This document shows positions 34,493 to 44,306 of a DNA stretch of 64,000 nt, in pieces. This stretch comes from Swaminathania salitolerans (GTDB taxonomy: Bacteria > Pseudomonadota > Alphaproteobacteria > Acetobacterales > Acetobacteraceae): the NCBI RefSeq assembly GCF_007988945.1, contig NZ_BJVC01000008.1:1-64000 (forward strand), written 5' to 3'. The notes under the pieces are model-generated. The model had not been told where the DNA came from. It did no database searches and saw only the letters and a program-made list of their open reading frames with translations. Numbering within the stretch: position 1 is the stretch's first letter; every line of letters starts with the position of its first letter. Made by a program: the position numbers and the translations under genes.

Positions 34493-35998
34493 TCACATGT
34501 CGTGAACCGTGTCGAGATCGCCAAAGCGCGTGAATTCGCCCTCGAAATAGAGAGGGATCGTGCCGGTCGGTCCGTGACGCTGTTTTTCCAGTATGAGTTC
34601 CGCCTTGTTATGGACGAGCGCCATCTTGCGTTGCCATTCCTCCATGGCGACCTGGTATTTGTCCATGCTCTCATAGGCGCTGTCTTTGGGCATGCGCTGC
34701 TGGAGATAATATTCGTCGCGGTAAACGAACATGACCGCGTCGGCGTCCTGCTCGATCGAACCGGATTCACGCAGATCTGAGAGCATGGGACGCTTGTCCT
34801 CGCGGGATTCGACCTGTCGCGAGAGCTGGGAAAGAGCGATCACCGGAACGGAAAGCTCCTTTGCTATCGCTTTCAGGCCCTGTGTGATCATCGAGATCTC
34901 GAGCACGCGGCTTTCGGGTTTGGTGCCGATCGCCGGGCGCATCAGTTGCAGATAATCCACCACGACAAGGCTCAGCCCCTTGGTTCTTGCCAGGCGGCGG
35001 CAGCGCGTACGCATGGCGGACAGGGAAATGGCAGGTGTATCGTCGATATGCAGGGGCAGTTCGGACAGTTCGCGTGAAACCCGCACGAAGCGGTCGAACT
35101 CGCGCTGTCCGATATCGCCGCGGCGGATTTTCTCGCCGGAAACCTCCGATTGCTCGGAGAGGATTCGCGTGGCGAGCTGTTCGGACGACATTTCGAGGGA
35201 GAAGATGGCGACGGCCCCGCGGGGTTTCGTGCCCTTGTCCTCGGCTTCGCGTAATAGCGCCCGCGCCGCGGAGAAAGCGATCTTGGTCGCGAGGGCCGTC
35301 TTGCCCATGGCCGGACGTCCGGCGAGAATGAGCAGATCGGATGGATGGAGCCCGCCCGTCTTCTTGTCGAAATCGCGCAGGCCCGAGGTAAGCCCGGAGA
35401 CATCGCCCGTTCTCTGGAATGCCTGTTCGGCGACCTGGAGCGCGCCGGTCAGCGCGCGCTCGAACGTGACGAACCCGCCATCCTGTCCCTTGTCGGTCGC
35501 GAGCTTGAAAAGGGTCTCCTCGGCGGCAGCGATCTGGTCACTGCCCTCGAGATCGGCACGGGCGCCATAGGCATTGTTGACGACGTTCTCGCCGATCTCG
35601 ATCAGCTGTCGGCGGATCCATGCATCATGGATGGCGCGGCCGTAATCGCCCGCATTGACGATACCGACCATGGCCATGAGAAGCTGGCCCAGATATTGCG
35701 GGCCGCCCACCTCGTCGAGCAGGCCGGAATGTTCGAACTCGGCACGCATCGTGATGGGATCGGCCAGCATTCCGCGATCGATTCGCCGTGCGATGGCCTC
35801 GAAAATGCGTCCATGCAGGGGATCGGCGAAATGCGCCGCGATCAGGAAATCCGAGACGCGTTCATAGGCCTTGTTGTTGGTCAGGAGCGCACCCAGAAGG
35901 GCACGCTCCGCCTCGGGATTGGCGGGAGGCGAACGCCGGAGGAGGGCAGTCAGGCCGTCATCGGCCGCGGGGCGGTCTTGGGTATCGGTCATCGTCAC
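34493..35998 (-). CDS. dnaB: Replicative DNA helicase DnaB
   Basis: DnaB is the hexameric 5'-3' helicase of the replication fork. The 501-residue product has an N-terminal domain (about 20-120, with NPEAERALLGALL) and a RecA-like C-terminal domain (about 190-495). The Walker A motif is AGRPAMGKTAL. LSLVVVDYLQLMRP forms the Walker B region and DLRESGSIEQDADAVMFVYR is the DnaB signature. GTG at 35998 or the ATG two codons later (35992) can serve as start. No primase or plasmid genes are nearby, so this appears to be the chromosomal copy. Confidence 0.96.
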   Translation of the reverse strand: MTMTDTQDRPAADDGLTALLRRSPPANPEAERALLGALLTNNKAYERVSDFLIAAHFADPLHGRIFEAIARRIDRGMLADPITMRAEFEHSGLLDEVGGPQYLGQLLMAMVGIVNAGDYGRAIHDAWIRRQLIEIGENVVNNAYGARADLEGSDQIAAAEETLFKLATDKGQDGGFVTFERALTGALQVAEQAFQRTGDVSGLTSGLRDFDKKTGGLHPSDLLILAGRPAMGKTALATKIAFSAARALLREAEDKGTKPRGAVAIFSLEMSSEQLATRILSEQSEVSGEKIRRGDIGQREFDRFVRVSRELSELPLHIDDTPAISLSAMRTRCRRLARTKGLSLVVVDYLQLMRPAIGTKPESRVLEISMITQGLKAIAKELSVPVIALSQLSRQVESREDKRPMLSDLRESGSIEQDADAVMFVYRDEYYLQQRMPKDSAYESMDKYQVAMEEWQRKMALVHNKAELILEKQRHGPTGTIPLYFEGEFTRFGDLDTVHDM

Positions 35999-36051
35999 GG
36001 CATCTCTCTATCACGACCGGAGACGATTCGGACATGCCGACACGCGGTAAT

Positions 36052-37482
36052 CTAGTCCATGTGCGATCGTTCGAGATGCTGGTCGCTCCCATGGATACGG
36101 CACAGGGTCTCGGGAGAAAGAACGCTCTCGAGAACCGCTTCGGGAACGAGTTTGCGCTCGCGCACCAGTTCGATCACGCCCCGACCCGTCCTGTGCGCTT
36201 CCAGCGCGATTTCCGTGGCGGTTTCGTAGCCGATATAGGGATTGAGCACCGTGACCAGACCGATGGAATGGGTCACCATCGCATGGAGATGTGCGGTGTT
36301 GGCCGTGATTCCCCTGATGCATTTCTCTTCGAGGGTCAGGCAGGCCGCGACCAGATGGGTCAGGCTCTTGAAGAGACTATGGGCGATGATCGGTTCGAAG
36401 GCATTGAGCTGGAGCTGACCGCCCTCGGCCGCCATGGTCACCGTAAGGTCGTTGCCGATCACCTCGAAGGCGACCTGGTTCACCACCTCCGGAATGACCG
36501 GGTTGATCTTGCCGGGCATGATGGAAGAGCCCGATTGCACGGGTGGCAGATTGATCTCGTTGAATCCCGCGCGGGGGCCGGAAGACAGCAGACGCAGGTC
36601 GTTGCAGATTTTCGAGAGCTTGACCGCAAAGCGCTTGAGCACGCCCGACAGCTGCACGAAGGCGCCGCAATCCTGCGTCGCCTCGATCAGGTCGCTCGCG
36701 GTGAGAAGCCCCAGCCGGGTGATCCGGTTGAGATGGGTGCAGACCCGTTCCGGAAATTCGGGATGTCCGGCGATACCCGTGCCGATTGCGGTTCCCCCGA
36801 GATTGATCTCGCTGATCAGGAGGATCGCCTCGGCAAGCCGTTTCTGATCCTCCTCAATCATGATGGCGTAGGTCGTGAATTCCTGACCGAGCGTCATGGG
36901 CACGGCATCCTGAAGCTGGGTTCGACCCATTTTCAGAACGTCGTGAAACGCGACCGCTTTCGCTTCGAAACCCGATCGCAGGACGCCCATGGCACCGCAG
37001 AGCGTATTGACGCCGTGGATCGTGGCGATGCGCAGCGCCGTCGGATACACGTCATTCGTGCTCTGGCCCATATTGACGTGATCGATCGGATGAAGCGCCG
37101 TATACTCGCCGCGCTCCCGGCCCAGATGCTCGAGCGCCCGGTTGGCGATCACCTCGTTCGCATTCATGTTGGTGGAGGTTCCCGCCCCTCCCTGGATCAC
37201 ATCGACCACGAACTGGTCGTGCAATGCGCCTGCGCGGATATCCTCGCAGGCAGCCACGATCGCATCCTTGCGGCGCTCATCCAGAAGGCCGAGATCGTGA
37301 TTGGTCAGAGCCGCGGCCTGCTTGATGGCGGCCAGAGCGTTGATCAGCTCGGGATAGGACGAGATCGTCCGGCCCGTGATGGGAAAATTCCCGACCGCCC
37401 GCAAGGTGTGAATTCCGTAATAGGCCTCTGCGGGAATCTCGAGGGTTCCGAGCAGATCGTGCTCCGTGCGCGTTCCTGACAT
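36052..37482 (-). CDS. aspA: Aspartate ammonia-lyase
   Basis: AspA interconverts L-aspartate and fumarate plus ammonia. The 476-residue protein has the superfamily signature GSSIMPGKINPVIPEV and other active-site strands: GTSTNMNANEVIANRALE, HPIDHVNMGQSTNDV and TTYAIMIEEDQKRL. The segments match AspA better than fumarase C or argininosuccinate lyase. It is a single-gene unit. A strong 8-bp hairpin lies just before its ribosome binding site. Confidence 0.93.
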   Translation of the reverse strand: MSGTRTEHDLLGTLEIPAEAYYGIHTLRAVGNFPITGRTISSYPELINALAAIKQAAALTNHDLGLLDERRKDAIVAACEDIRAGALHDQFVVDVIQGGAGTSTNMNANEVIANRALEHLGRERGEYTALHPIDHVNMGQSTNDVYPTALRIATIHGVNTLCGAMGVLRSGFEAKAVAFHDVLKMGRTQLQDAVPMTLGQEFTTYAIMIEEDQKRLAEAILLISEINLGGTAIGTGIAGHPEFPERVCTHLNRITRLGLLTASDLIEATQDCGAFVQLSGVLKRFAVKLSKICNDLRLLSSGPRAGFNEINLPPVQSGSSIMPGKINPVIPEVVNQVAFEVIGNDLTVTMAAEGGQLQLNAFEPIIAHSLFKSLTHLVAACLTLEEKCIRGITANTAHLHAMVTHSIGLVTVLNPYIGYETATEIALEAHRTGRGVIELVRERKLVPEAVLESVLSPETLCRIHGSDQHLERSHMD

Positions 37483-37494
37483 GATTTCGACCCC

Positions 37495-37516
37495 TCCCTG
37501 ATGGAGCGATCAGGGA
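37495..37516. promoter_or_regulatory. Perfect inverted repeat in the aspA leader
   Basis: TCCCTGAT (37495-37502) and ATCAGGGA (37509-37516) are perfect complements around a 6-base loop. The repeat ends 12 bp before the aspA ATG. On the aspA strand it adjoins the GGAGGGG ribosome binding site, so it could act as an operator or an RNA hairpin. Confidence 0.45.
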
Positions 37517-37618
37517 AGGACAGTCCGTCTGTCGGGGCAAGTCACAAAGATCGGCCCCTCATGCACATGGCGGGAGGGTGGTATGCGAAAGGCGACCCCG
37601 CGCCTTTTTTCCGGGGTG

Positions 37619-38713
37619 TCAGCCCGCCGGTCCTGCCGGTCCGGCATGAGGCGGGGCCGCCGCAGCGGTCACGGCCTGGACGGGCTCGGCGGAATCGACG
37701 ACCACGAGCAGATCGCCTGCGATCGGCGTGGGGGTGCGGTCCTTCGGCAACAGGGCGCGGAACCGCCCATCATAGCTGGCGGCTTGTTCGTACTGGACGT
37801 CGAGAAGACCGTTCCTGTCCATGAACACGTTGAGGCTCGCCGGGATACGGATGCAGCCTTCGGACGCGGGATGACCCAGACGCTGCTCGAGGAAATCCGG
37901 GTCGGTTGCGTGAATCTCGAGCCGGATATCGCCCGTTTCGTGATCGGCACGCCAGCCCTTGACTGCATTGTGCCAGCCCATATCCCAGACCCGCATGCCC
38001 TTCGCCCCGATGCCACGAATGCCGTTGCGGTTCTTCGTGCCGAGTGCCCGGTAACCGAGACGGTCGGTCGTGTTCGGAAAGACGCCCACGGGCGTGATGT
38101 AGTAATATTTGCGGCCTGCCCGCCCGGTGGAGACCGGCGTGCCGCCGAGCGCTTCCCAGGAAGCGGTACCCGGCAGGGCGAGTACGAAGCTCAGCCTTTG
38201 CACCCTTGGGTTGCGGTCGACCACCATGAGTAGCTGGGGACGATCTATGGGGGTTCCCGTCCGGGCGATCATGGCATGGGCCAGACGGATGAAGCGCTGT
38301 CGTATTTCGGGGGTATAGGTCGAAAAGCGCGCAACCTTGCGTTTCATCGACCGGGTCAGTCGCGCCGCTTCCTCGCGTGCCTTCTCATCCGACAGGACGG
38401 GCAGCGGCGGAATGATGACGGGAGCGGACGCATTGTCGGCGGTCTGTGCCTGTGCCTGCGTCTGTGCCTCCGCTTGTGCCTGCGGCACGCCGGAGGGCGA
38501 AATGGTCGCTTCGGGGGCCGGACGGTCCTGCGTCGCGGCAGGCATGGCCGGATCCTGGCTCCGGGCCTCGGCCCGGGGAAGAATGACACAGGCCGCTAAC
38601 AGACAAATCACCATCGCATGACGCGATGCAGGGAGGGGGAGCGCCGGAGAGAACCGCTCCCGGTTGGGCGGACTCCCGATGGCGAAACGCCGGAAGAAGG
38701 CGCGTCTGGCCAT
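37619..38713 (-). CDS. L,D-transpeptidase-family (YkuD-like) periplasmic protein
   Basis: YkuD-type enzymes make 3-3 peptidoglycan cross-links or attach lipoproteins, using a catalytic cysteine. The signature is near the C-terminus: His in LEIHATDPDFLEQR and SEGCIRIP, the SxGCxR/H-type motif. Upstream lie a basic N-region, a hydrophobic signal segment (MVICLLAACVILPRAEA, from 38614) and a Gln/Ala repeat linker (AQAEAQTQAQAQ). The start is uncertain: 38713 gives a long basic leader (364 residues), 38614 starts at the hydrophobic stretch, and the frame is open to 38929. It follows the S9 peptidase gene on the same strand. Confidence 0.85.
   Translation of the reverse strand: MARRAFFRRFAIGSPPNRERFSPALPLPASRHAMVICLLAACVILPRAEARSQDPAMPAATQDRPAPEATISPSGVPQAQAEAQTQAQAQTADNASAPVIIPPLPVLSDEKAREEAARLTRSMKRKVARFSTYTPEIRQRFIRLAHAMIARTGTPIDRPQLLMVVDRNPRVQRLSFVLALPGTASWEALGGTPVSTGRAGRKYYYITPVGVFPNTTDRLGYRALGTKNRNGIRGIGAKGMRVWDMGWHNAVKGWRADHETGDIRLEIHATDPDFLEQRLGHPASEGCIRIPASLNVFMDRNGLLDVQYEQAASYDGRFRALLPKDRTPTPIAGDLLVVVDSAEPVQAVTAAAAPPHAGPAGPAG
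38445..38486 (-). repeat. 6-bp repeats encoding an Ala/Gln linker
   Basis: Seven degenerate hexamers based on TGTGCC (plus strand) encode alternating Ala and Gln/Thr/Glu in the linker of the L,D-transpeptidase, between the signal segment and the catalytic region. Confidence 0.65.
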
Positions 38714-38959
38714 GATCGGCAGCGGCGAAGAGGGCGTCACGGCGGGAGGCGCGGCGGCAGGGCGCGCGATAATAGCCGCCTCAGGCAGTCCGCCGGATCC
38801 TGCGGACGCAGGCGGAAGCGCGCATCCGTGAACATGCCCGACCGGTTCTTCCGGCTTTCCGGTGTGCGGCGTCGTGACGCCGGTCCTTTCTCTCTGTCGC
38901 ATCGTGTCTCCAGGCCCCGGCGGTATCAACGTCCGGCGGTCATGCGGGTTCAGCCGGGG

Positions 38960-40936
38960 TCAGGGCGCTCCGTTTCCTGACCGGGGCTGGTTCAGATATC
39001 GGTCGAACCAGTCGAGGATCCGCCTGCGGGCATCCGCTGCATGGGCGGTCCCTCTCATGCCATGGCCCTCGCCGGGATAGATGACAAGACGGCTCGGAAT
39101 CGAGAGGGTGCGAAGCGCATGGTAGAATTCCAGACTCTGCGCGGGAGGACATTCGACGTCGTTCGCGCCGACATAGAGGAATGTCGGTGTCCTGACCTTC
39201 TTGATGAAGGTCATGGGAGACGAGCGGGCATAGATCTCCGGATCGTCATAGACGGTCGCACCGAAAAAGGGCGGCATCCATGCGTCGATACCGTTCTGGC
39301 CGTAATAGGACTGCCAGTTCGCAACGCCGCCCCCGGCGGCGGCGGCCTTGAACCGGTCGGTCTGGGTCACGATCCACATCGTCATGTACCCGCCGTAGGA
39401 ATAGCCGGTTACCGCAAGCCGCGTATCGTCGATCAGCGCCGTTTTCTCGAGCGTGTCGATCCCGCGCAGGATATCGCGCAGATCGCCATGACCGAAATCG
39501 CGTCGATTGGCCATCGTGAAGGCCTCGCCCTGCCCGTAGCTCCCTCTCGGATTGGGCATGAACAGATCGTATCCGGCCTCGAGAAAGCCGCGGGCATCTC
39601 CCGTCTCGCGCAGATAGCGTGGGGTAACGGCGGAAGAGGGGCCGCCATGGACGATGGTGATCATCGGCGCCTTGCCGTCCCGCATCATGGCCGGAGCGCG
39701 GTGTTTCGGAGAGAGGTGCCAGCCCTGGACGGTCAGCCCGTCGCTGGACCAGGTCACGCTCCGGGCGTCGACAGCCAGGGGGACAGAGCTGTTGAGACGG
39801 GTGATCTGTTTCCAGTGGCCGATGGGCCCCGCCCATAGTTCGGGAGCCCGGACGAAATTCTGCCGCACGACCACGCTCTGGCCTGCGGCGCAGACGAGGC
39901 GCGGCTCTCCGCTACCGTCGGACAGGAGGTCGTCGCTGGAGACGGAAAGCGTCGGGCCGCGATCGAGTGCGCGCATGACTGTGCGCGCGCCGGAGAGTCC
40001 GGATGCGACGAGACGACCGTCGCACCAGGTGAGGCCGGTGACCGTATCGGTCCTGTCCTTCGTGAGATTGACCGGCTCGGCCCCGCTTCGCGTGAGGTCG
40101 AGCTGAAAGGCATCGCCGCCGAAGAAGCCGAAATCGCTCATCAGTCCCGCGATGAAGGCGACACGCGTCCCGTCGGGCGAGACGGCAGGCAGCCCGATCT
40201 GCCGGGTCAGCCCATGCGTATAGAGAATGGTTTCCCTGCCCTCGCTGAAACGCGAGAGATGAGCCTCCCACCAATGGGCGTCACCATTCCCCTGGGCGAC
40301 CGTGCCGATGAAAGCCGGTCGGTCGCCTTTCTGCCAGTCATATTCATAGACATAGAGAGAGGCGGGCGACTGCCACGTCAGATGCCCCTGTTCGATCAGG
40401 GCGATACGCTGCTCGTCTTCCGTCCTGTCGATCTCGCCTGTCTGGGGTGCCCCGGCCTGGAGCGCGCCGGGATCGCGCCGGGCATTCGCGATCGCCAGCA
40501 CGGCGAGCTGTCCCTGCGGTCCGTAACGGAGCGCCTGGAGAGACCCGGTGAATCTGAGCAGGACATGAGCCGCCCGACCGTCGCGCGAGACGGCCAGAAC
40601 CTGGCGTTTGCGCGTTTTCGGAATGGCCGAGATATAGGCGAGGGTCTGTCCGTCCGGGCTCCAGCTCGGGCTGGATAGAACGCAGCCGGTACAGGGAGGG
40701 GCAATCGTGATGCTCTGACCGGAGCGCAGATCCCGCAGAACGAGCTCCGGCGGCGATGGGGTATCCGCTCCGGCATGCTCGACCGTGTGCAGAGAGGCGA
40801 GAACGGAACCGTCGGGCGAAAGCGTCGGTGCGGAGAAACCGTGCAGCGGTTCGGCATATGCCGGGCCGACCGGCCCGAAAGCGAGAAAAATCGCTCCACC
40901 TGCGAGGCAGGAGAGCAGGGAACGCGAGACGGGCAT
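38960..40936 (-). CDS. S9-family (prolyl oligopeptidase/acylaminoacyl-peptidase type) serine peptidase, exported
   Basis: The 658-residue peptidase has a signal peptide (about 1-25, ending GPAYA). The N-terminal beta-propeller (about 30-390) has WD-like repeats such as SPSWSPDGQTLAYI. The C-terminal alpha/beta-hydrolase domain (about 400-650) carries the nucleophile Ser in TGYSYGGYMTMW, the Asp in VGANDVECPPAQS and the His in PGEGHGMRG. It probably degrades peptides in the periplasm. The gene starts 10 bp after the RND transporter stop, so they are likely co-transcribed. The ATG at 40936 begins the signal peptide; the longer frame upstream is antisense shadow. Confidence 0.92.
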   Translation of the reverse strand: MPVSRSLLSCLAGGAIFLAFGPVGPAYAEPLHGFSAPTLSPDGSVLASLHTVEHAGADTPSPPELVLRDLRSGQSITIAPPCTGCVLSSPSWSPDGQTLAYISAIPKTRKRQVLAVSRDGRAAHVLLRFTGSLQALRYGPQGQLAVLAIANARRDPGALQAGAPQTGEIDRTEDEQRIALIEQGHLTWQSPASLYVYEYDWQKGDRPAFIGTVAQGNGDAHWWEAHLSRFSEGRETILYTHGLTRQIGLPAVSPDGTRVAFIAGLMSDFGFFGGDAFQLDLTRSGAEPVNLTKDRTDTVTGLTWCDGRLVASGLSGARTVMRALDRGPTLSVSSDDLLSDGSGEPRLVCAAGQSVVVRQNFVRAPELWAGPIGHWKQITRLNSSVPLAVDARSVTWSSDGLTVQGWHLSPKHRAPAMMRDGKAPMITIVHGGPSSAVTPRYLRETGDARGFLEAGYDLFMPNPRGSYGQGEAFTMANRRDFGHGDLRDILRGIDTLEKTALIDDTRLAVTGYSYGGYMTMWIVTQTDRFKAAAAGGGVANWQSYYGQNGIDAWMPPFFGATVYDDPEIYARSSPMTFIKKVRTPTFLYVGANDVECPPAQSLEFYHALRTLSIPSRLVIYPGEGHGMRGTAHAADARRRILDWFDRYLNQPRSGNGAP

Positions 40937-40946
40937 GTCGGGCCTT

Positions 40947-43900
40947 CTAGGATTCCGAGGACAAGGAGGGTGCGGCGGGTACGATGCGCCCTGGACGGTG
41001 CGGGAAGACGCGATGCCAGAGCCTCGTTCCGAAACGGCCGACCGCATCCATATAGAGATAGACGACGGGCGTCGTGTAAAGGGTCAGCAGCTGGCTGATC
41101 AGCATGCCGCCGACGATGGCGACGCCGAGAGGACGGCGCATCTCCGCGCCGTATCCGTGTCCGGTCATGAGAGGCACGGCACCGAGCGCCGCGGCAAGGG
41201 TGGTCATCAGAATCGGACGGAACCGCGTCAGACACGCCTCGTAGATCGCCTCACGCGGGGTGTGGCCGAGCTCCTTTTCGGCATAGAGCGCGAAATCGAT
41301 CATAAGGATCGCATTCTTCTTCACGATGCCGGTGAGCAGGATCATGCCGATCATCGCGATGAGGCTGAACGACTCCCCTCCGATCCAGAGTCCCAGGATC
41401 GCGCCGATCCCGGCAGAGGGCAGGGTCGAGAGGATCGTAAAGGGATGGATCAGGCTCTCATAGAGAATGCCGAGCACGATATACATGGCGAACAGGGCCG
41501 CGACGAATGCCAGAAGCTCGTTGATCAGCATCTCCTTCGTCTCTCCCGCCAGGCCGGAGAGCGAGCCCGATAGCCCCGGAGGCGCGCCCATGTCCTTCAG
41601 GGTCTGCTCGATCAGCTTGCGCGCATCCTCGAAGGTTTTCCCGTCCGCGACGTCGAAGCTGATCGCCGTTGCGGTCATGCCGTCTTCATGCTCGATCTCC
41701 ATGGCGGTCGGCTCCATGACGAGACTGGCCACGTTGATCAGGGGAATCATCGTCTCGACCGAGGAGGCGACGGCGGAACCGTTGGAATTGCCGCCGGTGA
41801 TCTGGTTTGCGATCGCATTGCGCAAGGAGGCCTGGCTGAGCTGTGTTGCCGTGGAGGCCGTGGCATTGCCGCTCGCCCGGACCCGGATCTGGTTCGAGCG
41901 TACGGCGCCTGCCGGTGTGCCGGATGCGGTGGAGATCCAGGTACTGCGCAGCATTTCGGGCGATTTGCGATAATCCCGGGCGACTTCGAGCACGACGGAA
42001 TGGGTGGTGATCTCGGTATGGATGCGGGAGGCGACGGTCTGGCCGTAGGCGTCGTAGAGCACGTTGCCCACGAGCTGCGGCGTGACCAGATAGCGTGCCT
42101 CGGTATCGCGTTGCAATCTGACATGGACCGAGGCGCCGTGCCCCTCGATATTGGTCATGACCGAGGTCATCATCGGATCCTTGCGCAGTCTTGCGACGAG
42201 GCGCGGTATCCAGATCCTGAGTTCCTGGGGGTCCTGATCGCGCAGGACATAGCGATAGGTGCCGTTCTGGCGCTGGCCGCCGCCGCTATTGGGATCGCCG
42301 GCCGAGAAGAAAGCCGTCTGCAAACCCGGCATCGCGCCGAGTTTCCTGCGGATGCTCTCGACGATCTGTTTGTCGGTGCGGGTACGGGTGCGCTTGTCCG
42401 AGAGCCGGGCGAAGAGCTGGCCGTTGCTGTTGCTGTTGTTCCAGCTCGTGAGAGACAGCACGTCCGGATCCTGCTTCATCACGGCGCCCACGAAATGGAT
42501 CCTTCTGGTGATTTCCGAGAAGGACATCGTGTCGTCGCCACTCACCGATCCGCCGATCAGGGAGATGTCCTGGGCCGGGATTCCGGTTTTCGGCATGAGG
42601 ACGATCGAGGCGATCAGGACGACGAAACTCAGGGGGAGCGTCAGGAAGGTCAGGACATGATGACGCAGGGCGAAACGCAGGCTGCGACCGTAAAGGGCGA
42701 TGACGGTTTCGAGCAGGATGTCGATCCCGCGGACAAGGCGGTCGCGCAGACCGCGCCCGGTCGGCGTCTCGTGCTCCACGTCCAGCCAGTAGGCACACAT
42801 CATCGGCGTGAGCGTCAGGGACAGGACGAGCGAGATGAGCAGCGCCGAGACGATGGTCATCGCGAATTCATAGAAGATCGCGCCGACCTGACCGGGGATG
42901 AACAGAAGGGGAATGAACACGGCAACGAGAGAGGCCGTGATCGACAGCACGGTGAACCCGATCTCTGCGGAGCCGCGCAGGCTGGCGCTCATGCGGTCCA
43001 TGCCCGCTTCCATATGGCGCGCGATGTTCTCGAGCACGACGATCGCGTCGTCGACGACGAAGCCCACGGCGATGGTGAGGGCCATGAGCGACATGATGTC
43101 GAGTGTGAAATTCTGCCATTTCATCACGGCGATCGTACCGATGAGCGCGATCGGCACCGTCACCGCCGGGATGATGGTCGAGCGCAGACGCCGCAGGAAG
43201 ACGAGAATCACGACGATCACGAGGATGATCGAGACGGCAAGGGTGAGCTGGGTATCGTCCAGCGAGGCGCGGATGCTCGAAGACAGGTCGATCGCGGTAT
43301 CCATCTCCACCCCGGGAGGCAGGACCGACCGCAATACCGCCATGCGTTCGCGCACCGCATCCACGATCCGGACGGTATTGGCCTTGGGCTGCCCGCGAAC
43401 GATCAGGGTAATCGCGGGTTTGTTGTTGAAATAACCCGCCTGGTACAGATCCTGAACGCTGTCCGTCACCTCGGCCACGGAAGAGAGACGGATCGGGTTG
43501 ATGTTGTTGCGGTATCCGATGATCAGGTCGCGATACTGAGCGGCATCCTTCGCCTGGTCGTTCGTCTCCAGCATCAGGCGCTGTCCGCCGGAATCGAGAA
43601 AACCTTTCGGCGTGTTCGCGTTTGCCGAGGCAAGAGCCTGACGTACGTCCTCGAAACCGATCCCCCATTTGTAGAGGGCATAGGGATTGACATCGACTCT
43701 CACGGCCGGGGCCGACGAGCCGACAGCCTGTACATGGCCCACGCCCTTGATCTGCGCCAGCAGGGGCTTGACCCTGATCTGGGCCAGATCGAAGAGTTTG
43801 GGCAGGGTCATGACGTCGGATGTCAGGGAGAGAAGATAGACCGGCTGGGCGGTCGGATCCTGCTTGTAGGCAAAGGGATCGCGATCGAGCGTGCCTTTGG

Positions 43901-44258
43901 GCAGATCGGCGCGTGCCGCGCGCAAGGCGGCCTGCACGTCCCGGAGCGCCCCGTCTATGTTGCGCGACTGTACGAAATCGAGGCGGATATAGGCAAAGCT
44001 GTTATCGCTTTCCGACTCGATCCGTTTGACCCCCGAGATCTGGCCCAGATACCGCTCGAGCGGCGTCGTCACGGAGCTGACCATCTGCTCCGGACTCGCT
44101 CCGGGCTGCTCGACCTCGACATTGATGGTGGAGGACCCGATATCCGGCAGGCTCGCCACGGGCATGAGCGGATAGCAGATGGCGCCCGCAGCGAGCAGCG
44201 AGACGGCAAGCAGAATCGTCGCCACGGGTCGCAGAATGAAGAGACGGCAGAAATTCAT
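40947..44258 (-). CDS. RND-family multidrug efflux permease (HAE1/MdtBC-like)
   Basis: This is a proton-driven inner-membrane efflux pump of 1103 residues, slightly long for the family. N-terminal helix 1 (LFILRPVATILLAVSLLAAG) leads into two large periplasmic loops. Helices 2-6 lie at about 340-480 and contain the proton-relay Asp pair in VGFVVDDAIVVLENI. The second half repeats the fold (helices 8-12, with GIVKKNAILMIDFA). PVYLLSLTSD and the overall shape resemble MdtB/MdtC. No membrane fusion protein or outer-membrane channel gene is adjacent, so it must use partners encoded elsewhere. Confidence 0.92.
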   Translation of the reverse strand: MNFCRLFILRPVATILLAVSLLAAGAICYPLMPVASLPDIGSSTINVEVEQPGASPEQMVSSVTTPLERYLGQISGVKRIESESDNSFAYIRLDFVQSRNIDGALRDVQAALRAARADLPKGTLDRDPFAYKQDPTAQPVYLLSLTSDVMTLPKLFDLAQIRVKPLLAQIKGVGHVQAVGSSAPAVRVDVNPYALYKWGIGFEDVRQALASANANTPKGFLDSGGQRLMLETNDQAKDAAQYRDLIIGYRNNINPIRLSSVAEVTDSVQDLYQAGYFNNKPAITLIVRGQPKANTVRIVDAVRERMAVLRSVLPPGVEMDTAIDLSSSIRASLDDTQLTLAVSIILVIVVILVFLRRLRSTIIPAVTVPIALIGTIAVMKWQNFTLDIMSLMALTIAVGFVVDDAIVVLENIARHMEAGMDRMSASLRGSAEIGFTVLSITASLVAVFIPLLFIPGQVGAIFYEFAMTIVSALLISLVLSLTLTPMMCAYWLDVEHETPTGRGLRDRLVRGIDILLETVIALYGRSLRFALRHHVLTFLTLPLSFVVLIASIVLMPKTGIPAQDISLIGGSVSGDDTMSFSEITRRIHFVGAVMKQDPDVLSLTSWNNSNSNGQLFARLSDKRTRTRTDKQIVESIRRKLGAMPGLQTAFFSAGDPNSGGGQRQNGTYRYVLRDQDPQELRIWIPRLVARLRKDPMMTSVMTNIEGHGASVHVRLQRDTEARYLVTPQLVGNVLYDAYGQTVASRIHTEITTHSVVLEVARDYRKSPEMLRSTWISTASGTPAGAVRSNQIRVRASGNATASTATQLSQASLRNAIANQITGGNSNGSAVASSVETMIPLINVASLVMEPTAMEIEHEDGMTATAISFDVADGKTFEDARKLIEQTLKDMGAPPGLSGSLSGLAGETKEMLINELLAFVAALFAMYIVLGILYESLIHPFTILSTLPSAGIGAILGLWIGGESFSLIAMIGMILLTGIVKKNAILMIDFALYAEKELGHTPREAIYEACLTRFRPILMTTLAAALGAVPLMTGHGYGAEMRRPLGVAIVGGMLISQLLTLYTTPVVYLYMDAVGRFGTRLWHRVFPHRPGRIVPAAPSLSSES

Positions 44259-44306
44259 TACGTCTCCATAGCAAAAAAACGCCTCTGGATATTGTCGATC
44301 TTCTGC

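Noticed and set aside
34493-35998. Plasmid or phage origin signalled by dnaB
   Set aside because: No origin iterons, primase, partition or phage genes are nearby; the sequence is a standard chromosomal DnaB.
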